Below are positions 1-6,092 of a stretch of 8,393 nucleotides of DNA, in pieces (position 1 is the stretch's first letter; each line of letters starts with the position of its first letter). The stretch lies in contig CAZKTF010000156.1 in the NCBI GenBank assembly GCA_964555565.1, positions 1 through 8,393 on the forward strand, written 5' to 3'. The position numbers were made by a program, and so were the translations under genes. The notes under the pieces are model-generated. The model was not told the DNA's origin. It saw nothing but the letters and a program-made list of their open reading frames with translations, and ran no database searches. This DNA is from CAZKTF01 sp964555565 (lineage in GTDB: Bacteria > Planctomycetota > JAJSAM01 > JAKLKS01).

Positions 1-40
1 GCGCCCCACCGCCCGTAAGATGCTTGGCCGCGTCGACCAT

Positions 41-110
41 ACCAGGGGCGGGGCTTGCCCCGCCCGCCGTGTGTCTATGAGTGGTAGGGCCGGGGCTTGC
101 CCCGCCCGGC
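41..110. repeat. Two tandem GC-rich hairpin repeats
   Basis: The 17-base core CGGGGCTTGCCCCGCCC occurs at 49-65 and again at 91-107, 42 bases apart, and a similar CCGTG-containing stretch follows each. The first copy forms a 9-bp perfect stem (46-54 with 57-65) around TT, and the second a slightly imperfect stem (88-96 with 99-107). Neither is followed by a T-run on either strand, so they are not classical intrinsic terminators. They could be a dispersed intergenic palindrome or mark the 3' end of a transcript that lies outside the window. Confidence 0.6.
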
Positions 111-232
111 CGTGCGTTGGAAATGGGAACGACGTACACGCGGGGACGGAGGACGCCTGGCCCCTCCTCCGGTCCCCCGGGTGAGGTCCCCGAGGGACCG
201 CAAGGGGCCGTGGACGCGACAAGGAGGGACTC
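111..232 (+). promoter_or_regulatory. Leader of the first gene with a strong ribosome binding site
   Basis: This intergenic stretch precedes the ATG at 233. AAGGAGG at 221-227 sits five bases before the start codon and is close to a perfect anti-16S match, which fixes that start. A 6-bp hairpin (GGTCCC at 185-190, GGGACC at 194-199, loop CGA) lies upstream of it. I see no convincing -35/-10 pair. An open frame running through this region from 97 is a by-product of high GC and has no gene-like composition. Confidence 0.6.
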
Positions 233-610
233 ATGGCCGGTGCGCTGACGCCTCTCGTGCTGCTCCCGCGATTCACCACCTACGCGGGCAGGCCCGGATC
301 CGGGACCGTCACCTTCTCGACGATCGCCATGGACGTCACCGAGTACTCCTCGGCCATCGTCAACATCTGGCGCGGCAAGCTCGTGGGGACCGTGGGGACA
401 CTGAAGTTCAACCTGCAGGAGTCCACGGACCAGGTGAACTGGACGACGTGCGGGGGGACCACGGCGGACTTCGCCCCGGCGGAGAACACCGAGACCCAGT
501 ACACAGCCACGCTCACGAAGAGGTGGTTCCGCATCACGATCGAGCTCCCGAACGCCGACAACGTCCTGTCGTGCTGGGCCGTGGGCTTCCTCGAGGAGCG
601 GCTTTCCTAG
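233..610 (+). CDS. Small probable beta-sandwich protein of unknown function
   Basis: This 125-residue protein starts at an ATG preceded by a near-perfect AAGGAGG. I do not recognise it as a named family. The composition looks like an all-beta fold: alternating hydrophobic/Thr/Ser strands, the stretch QESTDQVNW at 62-70, and a final pair of strands RWFRITIEL (97-105) and SCWAVGF (113-119). The pattern 'S-x-D-x-x-x-W ... R-W-x-R-I' is reminiscent of beta-sandwich proteins found in phage structural or surface modules, but that comparison is from memory and weak. Two cysteines are present (C73, C114). There is no signal peptide or clear membrane helix, although residues 5-12 are hydrophobic. It lies 105 bases upstream of the giant modular gene on the same strand and could be its partner, for example a structural or carrier component. 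A hairpin between them may separate their expression. Confidence 0.65.
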   Translation: MAGALTPLVLLPRFTTYAGRPGSGTVTFSTIAMDVTEYSSAIVNIWRGKLVGTVGTLKFNLQESTDQVNWTTCGGTTADFAPAENTETQYTATLTKRWFRITIELPNADNVLSCWAVGFLEERLS

Positions 611-622
611 GACCGGGCGGAA

Positions 623-646
623 GGGACCGGCCCCCGGGCCGGTCCC
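623..646 (+). terminator. Strong hairpin just after the small gene
   Basis: GGGACCGGCCC (623-633) pairs perfectly with GGGCCGGTCCC (636-646), an 11-bp stem beginning 13 bases after the TAG stop. No T-run follows (the next bases are GGGGCTCCCCC), so it is not a textbook intrinsic terminator. It could reduce read-through into the giant gene, stabilise the upstream mRNA end, or be an intergenic palindrome. Confidence 0.4.
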
Positions 647-667
647 GGGGCTCCCCCGCAGGCGGGA

Positions 668-710
668 CCGGATCGTAGGATCCGGCGCGGGAGCGGGCCT
701 CCCCCGGAGG
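668..710 (+). promoter_or_regulatory. Short hairpin and ribosome binding site before the giant gene
   Basis: CCGGATC (668-674) and GATCCGG (679-685) form a 7-bp stem with loop GTAG. GGAGG at 706-710 lies five bases upstream of the ATG at 716 and decides that start. The hairpin is about 20 bases before the Shine-Dalgarno site, so it could influence translation, but nothing shows that it does. Confidence 0.5.
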
Positions 711-715
711 CGACC

Positions 716-3700
716 ATGGCCTGCTGCGGCGGCGGCGGCGCGTGCACGTGCGGCGGCACGAAGCAGCCTCTCGACACCCCCGGCGCCACCGGGCGTCCGG
801 AAGCACCCCCCGCCCGGCCGGTGGCGCCGCCGGACACCGGCGTCCCGCGAGGCTCCCCGGGCGGAAGTCCCGGGGGAGAGGACGTCGGCCCTCGCCCTCC
901 CGAGATCCCACCGGACTCTGCGAAGCGTGCTCGCCCGGGAGGGCAGGCTCCTCCGGTCGGCGAGGAGCCGAAGCCCTGGGAGAAGCCGGGCAAGGGCGCG
1001 CTCGGGGGAGGCGGCGAGCCTCCTATCCCATGCATCTGCGTCTGCACCTGCCACATGCCGGGCGAGCCGGACTGGGACTGGGGGATCACCGACCTGCCGC
1101 TTCCACCCCCCATGGCGTCGGTCGCTGCCCCCGGGGTCGTTTCCACGGCGGTCGCCGCACAGGCCATGTTCGTGCCGGCGACCACGGTGGTCGGCACGAC
1201 GCTCATCCAGGGCTCCCCGTTCTCCGCGAGGATCGTCCAGTCCCTCCCCGGAGGGATCCCCCTGCCGGGGCTACCCCCGGGAGCGTTCCCGGCGTCTCCC
1301 ATCGGAGGCGCCAGCGTGGGCTCCGGACCGTCCGGGGCAGGCCGGACTACGTTGATGCCACCGGTCCTCGCCGGTTTCCCTCCGGGCCCCGCGCTTCCCT
1401 TCGAGGAGGGGCCGCTCCCCGCCCAAGACGACGAGGGAATCGGGGGCCGCCCACCCCCGAAGGTGCCTCCCGCCCCCGGTCAGGCGCCCCGGGACCCCGA
1501 GGCGGTCCTCGCCGGCCCCGGAGTGCCGACGGAGTACTCCGAGCGGACCCACTTCGATGCGTCGATCCCGGCCGGGGAGACCCGGGTTTCGCCCCCCGAT
1601 TCGCTCCGGGGCGTCGATCCACCATCGCGACAGGACCCCGACTGGGTCGCTCCGCCGCACGCGGGTACGTTCCACGGAGGCGTCGATCTGGGACCGGGGG
1701 GCGGAGTGTTCTCGGAGGGGTTCGATCCGTTCGACGACGGGATGCGCCGCGCGAGAGTCCACCTGGAGGCCTCCACGCGTCCCCGGAGACCACCCGCCGC
1801 ACCGCGGGAAGAGGGCGGGGAAGCGGGCGGCGTGGCGGTCCTGGCGCCGCCCCAGGCCGAGGAGCTTCCGGAGTACCCCTCCGAGATCACCGCGGGCACG
1901 CTCCCCGCGGACTCCCTGGCCGACACGGAGGGGACGACCCCGCCTCCCACGCAGCCCTGGCTCGGCAGGAGTCCCCTGGAGCGTGACGCGACGACACCGG
2001 GCGGGCTCGCCACCAGGGCCGGTCCAGGATCCGTGGGAGGATCCCTGCCGGTCCAGCCGGAGGCGGGCCCGCCGTCACCCTTCGGCTGGTCCCCACGCCT
2101 CCCGGCGGCTCAGGTACCGCTCGGAGTCCCCGAGTACCGGGGCCCCCGGAAGTTGTCTCTTCCCGGGCGGTTCGTCCCGAGCGCCAGGGGAGGCGGCGTC
2201 CTCGACCCGGCCTACATGGCGCCGTCCGCGCGCGAACCGGCGAGCGAGTTCCGTCGGGGACGGGCCAATCCTCTCCTGGCCCCGCTGGCGGACGCCTGGA
2301 GCCGCTACCAGGAGGCGGAGGCTACGCTGAAGAAGGCCACGGCGGACGAGCGGGACAAGCAGATGGGGCGGGAGACCGTGGAACGTATTGCCGACGAGAT
2401 CAATCAGGTCGCCGGTCAGGTGGACCCCGCGCGATGGGAAGCGCTGACCGCCAGCGCGGACGCCGAAGTGAGGAAGGCCATCCTCGACGAGACGATCGCC
2501 TCGCTGGAGCGCGAGAGGGCGAAGCGGGAGTTGGAACGGCTCCGCAGCGACTACTACGGGGTCGCTGCGAAGTTCGATCCGCACTCCACCCGTGCCGTGC
2601 GGATCGACCAGATGGCGCAGCGGGAGGTCGAACGGCTCACGCGAGAGCAGGATCGCCTCGTGAAGAAACTCCAGAGGTCCTACGGCGGGACCACCGAGAC
2701 GGCGATGGGGGACGCGATCCGGACCTTCATGGCGGGGGTCACGGCCCGCGCCGCCCGCGACTCGGCCACGAGCTCGAGCGCCCGGCTCTCCACGCTCCAG
2801 AACCCCTCGTCCGCCAAGCCCTCCAACTGGAAGGGAATGACGCTGGTCGCCGTCGTGCGCGCCGAGTACGACGCCGAGCAGGCCGACAAGCGCCTCGCCG
2901 ACGCGAAGGCCACGGCGGAAGACGCGCACAGGGCGCTCGCCGCCGCGGTGAAGGAGGCCGCGGAGGACCGGGGAAGCCCGGACAAGACCGGCGCTGCTCT
3001 CAAGGCGCTCAAGGACGCCGAGACGGCGGACGCGGAAGTGAAGACGGCGCAGCGGGACGTCGGCTACTCCCGCGACGACCTGGCCCGGCACAAGATGGGG
3101 AGCCGCCAGGCCCGCGTAGCCGCGGCGAGGAAGGCCGTCAAGGTCGCGAGGCGCCTGGCAAAGGACGCGAAACGCGCCCAGAAACGGGCCCACAACGCCC
3201 AGCGCTTCGGCGCACCGAACGCTGAAGCGCTGTCGAAGGAAGCCGAGAGGAAGGCCGCGGAGGCCGCGGAGGCGGCGCGCCGGGCCGCGCTGCTCGTGGA
3301 TCAGGTCGAGACCCCGCCCAAGCCCGCTCCGCGCGTGCCCGCCCCTGGCGCGGCGCCGCCTCCCTCCCCTCCCCCCTCGCCTTTCCTTCCGCCCCCCGGC
3401 GGGGAGATGAGCGTGCAAGGCGGCCTCTACTTCGACAGCCCGATGGACACGGGGGAGGGCTGCCCGAAGGCGAAGCCCGAGTGCTCCGACCACCGCTGCG
3501 GCAAATGCCAGGCGCCGACCCAGTGCGTGCCCGGGTCCTGCCAGTGGATCCGCCTGTACGAGCCTCCCCCTCCTCCCCCGCCCGATACGAAGGGAGGCGG
3601 CAAGAAGGGGAAGGGGCAATCGTTGCCGAAGACTCCGTTTGGCCCGCCGGACTCCGGCGCTCCCGGCCCCGCGGGAACCCCGGGCGCTCCCGTCGGCCCC

Positions 3701-5191
3701 GAGGGAGGGAAGAGCGACGCGGGGAGCGGGGTCGGGCAGCCTGGTGCCGAGGTCGGCGCTCCCCCCGACGGACCCGCGCCGGCGGCCCCGGTCCCGGCGC
3801 AGGCGGCTCCCGCCGAGCCCGAAGGCGGCACCGCCCCCCCGCCCCCGGCACCGCCCGAACCCCCGCCGGCAGAGACCGAGGGGCGAACGGGCGGACCGGC
3901 GGCACCGAACTGGGGGCGCGAGAGGGAGGAGTTCCAGGCAGAAGCCGACGCCCGGCTAGCCACCAAGGACGAACTTGTGGCGCTCATCGACGCGGCGATG
4001 GACCTCCGGGATATCGCCGAGCCCCCTGGAGACGTCCCCGGCGGCGTCAGCTTCATCGACATCGACCCAGCTGAGATGTCCCGGCTTATCGCCGAACAGC
4101 TTCGCGAGGAGACGCAGCGGCGGCGTGCGACGAAGGAGGCGGCGGAAGAGACGTGGGCAGCGCCGAGAACTCACGCGGAGCTGGCCCTGCGACAAGGACG
4201 ACCGCTAACCTACCTCTATCTGCAGCTGGTCGAAAAGCGGAAGTTCACGGACATGCCAGGAATGGATCGGTTGTTCGAGTCGCTCGCGGAGGGCGAACTT
4301 GAACGGCTCATGGCTCGGAGCTTGGCGGAGGCCGCGGCGTTGCTCGCCAGGGCAGCGATTGAGATCCCGACCGAGACCCTGGAGGGAGCCCAGCGAGGCG
4401 GGAGTTCGCTCATCGCTCTCGCGACGCTCCAGCCTCGAGAGGCATGGCGCCTGCTCTCGACCAAGGATACCTCGCTGGCAGATCCGTACGCCGACGTACC
4501 CGGCGCTTGGGGGACGATCGTTCGGGGGACCCTCCATGGCGTCGAGATGCTGAACCCTGCCAGCGGTGGTGGACAGGTGTTCGGCGGATTGGTCAGACGC
4601 CTTGCCGCGAGGGCGTTGGCTGCAGACATGGCCCGCGGCGCAAGCGTTTACGGGGGTGAGGCCGCCGCGAGCAGCCTGAGCCGCACCTCGCTGGCCGCGC
4701 GCGAGCAACTGCGCGGGCTGATGGAGTGGGTGGGCACGCGGGACCTCCCGTTGAATGTCAGGCGGACGTTCGGAGTCCGCATCCAGCGCGCATTCGCTAC
4801 CGCCACCGTCAAGCACCCCGGGGTGTCGGAGTCTCCGATCTTCAACCTGCTCGAGCGGATCCCGGGGATGAGCAAGCTCGACTGGCAGCAGCACCACATC
4901 TTCATCCAACGGCGCTGGTTCGCCCTCGGTCGCAAGGGGGCCGAGACACCGAGCCTGTGGTACGGAGCTGGCGAGAAGGCCGCGCGGCTTGGCCTCCAGC
5001 GCTTGGGCAATGCCGGCTGGAATCTCGTGCCGCTCCCGGGGCGCTTCAACGCGTGGCTCTACCGCACGCCGGGCGCGACCGAGCTGTTCGCCGCTGGTGC
5101 CGCAGCAAGCGTGCCTGCCGCCGGGTACGGAGGCTACAAGCTCGGGGAGCAGGCCGCCGACCAGATCTTCGGGATCGGCGATGGAAAGTGA
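716..5191 (+). CDS. Giant modular protein, probable polymorphic toxin with C-terminal HNH/Endo VII-like nuclease
   Basis: This protein has 1491 residues. Layout seen in the sequence: (1) a Cys/Gly-rich start, MACCGGGGACTCGG, and a second cluster C-x-C-x-C-x-C-H at 106-113; (2) low-complexity Pro/Gly/Ala sequence to about 515; (3) an Ala/Glu/Lys/Arg-rich helical, coiled-coil-like section, about 518-862; (4) a Pro linker, then a six-Cys knuckle at 916-942 (C-x6-C-x4-C-x2-C-x5-C-x4-C); (5) a polyproline and Gly/Pro linker to about 1063; (6) a mainly helical C-terminal region, 1065-1385; (7) WQQHHIF at 1390-1396 followed by GNAGWNLVPLP at 1431-1441. A paired HH and a later N-x-V-x-LP resemble the HNH/endonuclease VII-fold toxin families (AHH, GHH, LHH and similar). 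The usual downstream His is not obvious; Asn1445 lies near its place. No signal peptide or recognised delivery domain is visible. The small gene overlapping its 3' end fits an immunity gene. The coding assignment is secure; nuclease toxin is inference. Confidence 0.8.
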   Translation: MACCGGGGACTCGGTKQPLDTPGATGRPEAPPARPVAPPDTGVPRGSPGGSPGGEDVGPRPPEIPPDSAKRARPGGQAPPVGEEPKPWEKPGKGALGGGGEPPIPCICVCTCHMPGEPDWDWGITDLPLPPPMASVAAPGVVSTAVAAQAMFVPATTVVGTTLIQGSPFSARIVQSLPGGIPLPGLPPGAFPASPIGGASVGSGPSGAGRTTLMPPVLAGFPPGPALPFEEGPLPAQDDEGIGGRPPPKVPPAPGQAPRDPEAVLAGPGVPTEYSERTHFDASIPAGETRVSPPDSLRGVDPPSRQDPDWVAPPHAGTFHGGVDLGPGGGVFSEGFDPFDDGMRRARVHLEASTRPRRPPAAPREEGGEAGGVAVLAPPQAEELPEYPSEITAGTLPADSLADTEGTTPPPTQPWLGRSPLERDATTPGGLATRAGPGSVGGSLPVQPEAGPPSPFGWSPRLPAAQVPLGVPEYRGPRKLSLPGRFVPSARGGGVLDPAYMAPSAREPASEFRRGRANPLLAPLADAWSRYQEAEATLKKATADERDKQMGRETVERIADEINQVAGQVDPARWEALTASADAEVRKAILDETIASLERERAKRELERLRSDYYGVAAKFDPHSTRAVRIDQMAQREVERLTREQDRLVKKLQRSYGGTTETAMGDAIRTFMAGVTARAARDSATSSSARLSTLQNPSSAKPSNWKGMTLVAVVRAEYDAEQADKRLADAKATAEDAHRALAAAVKEAAEDRGSPDKTGAALKALKDAETADAEVKTAQRDVGYSRDDLARHKMGSRQARVAAARKAVKVARRLAKDAKRAQKRAHNAQRFGAPNAEALSKEAERKAAEAAEAARRAALLVDQVETPPKPAPRVPAPGAAPPPSPPPSPFLPPPGGEMSVQGGLYFDSPMDTGEGCPKAKPECSDHRCGKCQAPTQCVPGSCQWIRLYEPPPPPPPDTKGGGKKGKGQSLPKTPFGPPDSGAPGPAGTPGAPVGPEGGKSDAGSGVGQPGAEVGAPPDGPAPAAPVPAQAAPAEPEGGTAPPPPAPPEPPPAETEGRTGGPAAPNWGREREEFQAEADARLATKDELVALIDAAMDLRDIAEPPGDVPGGVSFIDIDPAEMSRLIAEQLREETQRRRATKEAAEETWAAPRTHAELALRQGRPLTYLYLQLVEKRKFTDMPGMDRLFESLAEGELERLMARSLAEAAALLARAAIEIPTETLEGAQRGGSSLIALATLQPREAWRLLSTKDTSLADPYADVPGAWGTIVRGTLHGVEMLNPASGGGQVFGGLVRRLAARALAADMARGASVYGGEAAASSLSRTSLAAREQLRGLMEWVGTRDLPLNVRRTFGVRIQRAFATATVKHPGVSESPIFNLLERIPGMSKLDWQQHHIFIQRRWFALGRKGAETPSLWYGAGEKAARLGLQRLGNAGWNLVPLPGRFNAWLYRTPGATELFAAGAAASVPAAGYGGYKLGEQAADQIFGIGDGK

Positions 5192-5549
5192 CGCTCTCCG
5201 TTCGTCCGGCCTCTTCTACCACGGGTCCAAGGACGAGGTGAGCCTCGGTGACCGTGTCCGGCTCCGCAGGTGGTTCCGACGTCCGCTCGAGGGCGTCGTC
5301 TGCTACATCCCTGGGCTGAGCTCACTGCATCCCGAGATTGGGGCCGACCAGTGGGCGATCCGCGTTGCCGACGGGTCGCTCCGCGTCACGGTGTACTCCC
5401 CGCACGAGGCACAGCCTCGGCCCCACATCGAACTGGTCGCGAGGGGAGAGCCTCCCCCGGAGCTCGACCCGAAGAAGAGGATCGAGGATTGGTGGGATCG
5501 CGAGGGTGAGGACGAGGGCGAGGACGAAGCCGAGGAGAAGGCTCGTTGA
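5181..5549 (+). CDS. Probable immunity protein for the upstream nuclease toxin
   Basis: This gene encodes 122 residues. I chose the ATG at 5181, which overlaps the last 11 bases of the giant gene (its TGA is 5189-5191), because the sequence becomes protein-like from there and the overlap is typical of translational coupling. In-frame ATGs further upstream would read through the toxin's conserved C-terminus in another frame. A strong Shine-Dalgarno site is lacking (only GGGATCGG), which also favours coupling. The protein looks beta-rich: LGDRVRLRRWFRRPLEGVVCYIPG at 22-45 splits into GDRVRL and EGVVCYIPG strands like a small barrel, followed by DQWAIRVADGSLRVTVYSP (56-74). It ends in a strongly acidic tail (102-119), which could mimic nucleic acid or bind the basic nuclease. 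I recall similar GDRVRL/GVVCYIPG/QWAIR proteins downstream of toxin genes but cannot verify it. Its stop lies only eight bases from the end of a transposase remnant on the other strand, so the tail could have been altered by an insertion. Confidence 0.72.
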   Translation: MESDALRSSGLFYHGSKDEVSLGDRVRLRRWFRRPLEGVVCYIPGLSSLHPEIGADQWAIRVADGSLRVTVYSPHEAQPRPHIELVARGEPPPELDPKKRIEDWWDREGEDEGEDEAEEKAR

Positions 5550-5557
5550 AAGTGGGC

Positions 5558-5716
5558 TCAGGTGGCGCGGGCAGGGAGAAGCGATTGTTGGGGCTGCCCG
5601 CAGTGCCGGGCCCGGATGCTCTCCTGTAGGAAGTCGAGAATCGACCGCCCCTGGGCGCGCAGCGACTCCGTCACCGTGAGCATCCTCTCGACGAAGCGGC
5701 TGCCCGCCGCGCTCAT
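5558..5716 (-). pseudogene. IS66-family transposase, C-terminal remnant
   Basis: Read on the minus strand, the frame closing at the TGA in 5558-5560 gives about 52 residues containing AAGSRFVERMLTV, LRAQGRSILDFL and QQSLLPA. This matches the conserved C-terminus of IS66-family transposases (pattern 'SEAGSRFVERMLTV...QGR..L.FL...I.A...G...PSLLP'). A full IS66 transposase has roughly 500 residues, so about nine tenths is missing. The remaining frame is intact, but upstream similarity stops at about 5716, a few bases before a REP/MITE-like element begins at 5721. I see no IS66 terminal inverted repeat and no accessory genes. An ATG at 5714-5716 is probably fortuitous. The family call rests on motif recognition from memory. 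Confidence 0.75.
5567..5601 (+). terminator. Possible hairpin terminator of the toxin-immunity operon
   Basis: GCGGGCAG (5567-5574) pairs perfectly with CTGCCCGC (5594-5601) around a 19-base loop, starting 18 bases after the immunity stop. No T-run follows, and the sequence also encodes the end of the transposase remnant, so a terminator role is only a possibility. Confidence 0.25.
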
Positions 5717-5720
5717 CGAT

Positions 5721-5891
5721 GGAGGCTGGGGACGTCCGCAAGTTGTCAATTAACTCCGCCCGCGACGGCCTGGTCCACCGCGACGGCCCGGCACCGCACC
5801 ACCCCCGGCGTCTCGGACCTGGCGACACCGACCAGTTGGCGTGGGACCCCACGCAACTTGACAACTTGCGGACGTCCCCTGTCCCTCCCCG
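5721..5891. repeat. REP/MITE-like palindromic element, copy 1
   Basis: Two perfect 22-base inverted arms, 5728-5749 and 5858-5879, enclose 108 bases. The arm begins GGGGACGTCCGCAAGTTGTC. The element shares 27 identical bases at its left end with copy 2 (5721-5747 against 5918-5944), an internal block CTCGGACCTGGCGACACCG, and the right flank CCCCTG-x-CCCTCCCCG. GGAG stands at the outer left edge, as in REP elements mobilised by REP-associated Y1 tyrosine transposases (RAYTs), which carry GTAG or GGAG heads. No transposase gene is present, so a non-autonomous element is the likely reading. Its RNA could fold as a long hairpin. Confidence 0.75.
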
Positions 5892-5917
5892 GGCTCGGAG
5901 CCGTCGCCGAGGGGAGA

Positions 5918-6064
5918 GGAGGCTGGGGACGTCCGCAAGTTGTCGATTGGCTCCGGCCGGGACGGCGCGACACCCCCCCGGCGTCTCGGACCTGGCGACA
6001 CCGACCGGTCGGCTCGGGCCTCCACGCAACCTGACAACTTGCGACCGTCCCCTGACCCTCCCCG
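5918..6064. repeat. REP/MITE-like palindromic element, copy 2
   Basis: This is the second, shorter and more diverged copy. The left arm at 5925-5944 pairs with 6033-6052 over 20 positions with two mismatches, around an 88-base interior. It is in the same orientation as copy 1, 26 bases after it. It has lost about 20 bases of interior relative to copy 1 and carries changes in the right arm (ACCGTCCCC instead of GACGTCCCC). Its right end lies 28 bases before the start of the membrane protein gene, so it may contribute to that gene's upstream region. Confidence 0.7.
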
Positions 6065-6075
6065 CCCCGCTCGCG

Positions 6076-6092
6076 TAGACTGGGCGCGCGCC
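6076..6092 (+). promoter_or_regulatory. Possible -10 element for a leaderless or short-leader transcript
   Basis: TAGACT (6076-6081) fits the TANNNT -10 pattern and ends 11 bases before the ATG at 6093. No Shine-Dalgarno sequence lies between (TGGGCGCGCGCC), which is what a leaderless or very short leader would look like. I see no good -35 at normal spacing; the right arm of the palindromic repeat occupies that area. Confidence 0.35.

Noticed and set aside
97..678. Plus-strand open frame overlapping the small beta-rich gene
   Set aside because: Its translation is Arg/Gly/His/Pro-rich, it has no ribosome binding site, and it spans intergenic hairpins; the frame starting at 233 has a strong ribosome binding site and protein-like sequence.
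716..1750. Collagen-like or RHS/YD repeat protein
   Set aside because: The Pro/Gly-rich region has no regular Gly-X-Y triplets over any length and no YD repeats; it reads as disordered low-complexity sequence.
2075..3619. Long minus-strand open frame of 514 codons opposite the coiled-coil part of the giant gene
   Set aside because: It is rich in Arg/Gly/Leu with no recognisable motif, lies antisense to a frame with clear helical heptad-like composition, and long open frames on the opposite strand are expected at this GC.
4205..4909. Minus-strand open frame opposite the toxin C-terminal region
   Set aside because: It has no recognisable domain and lies antisense to the region leading into the HNH motif; treated as a shadow rather than an antisense gene.
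5562..5753. Plus-strand open frame with a C-x2-C pattern (CWGCPQC)
   Set aside because: It is exactly antisense to the IS66 transposase tail, which has much stronger motif support, and it runs into the palindromic repeat.
5721..6064. CRISPR array
   Set aside because: There are only two copies, each itself a large palindrome of more than 120 bases with a similar interior; there is no short repeat-spacer periodicity and no cas genes.
5940..6092. N-terminal extension of the membrane protein to an ATG at 5940
   Set aside because: The extra 51 residues encode the REP-like repeat and are Arg/Pro/Asp-rich without hydrophobic character; the ATG at 6093 begins the conserved-looking hydrophobic protein.
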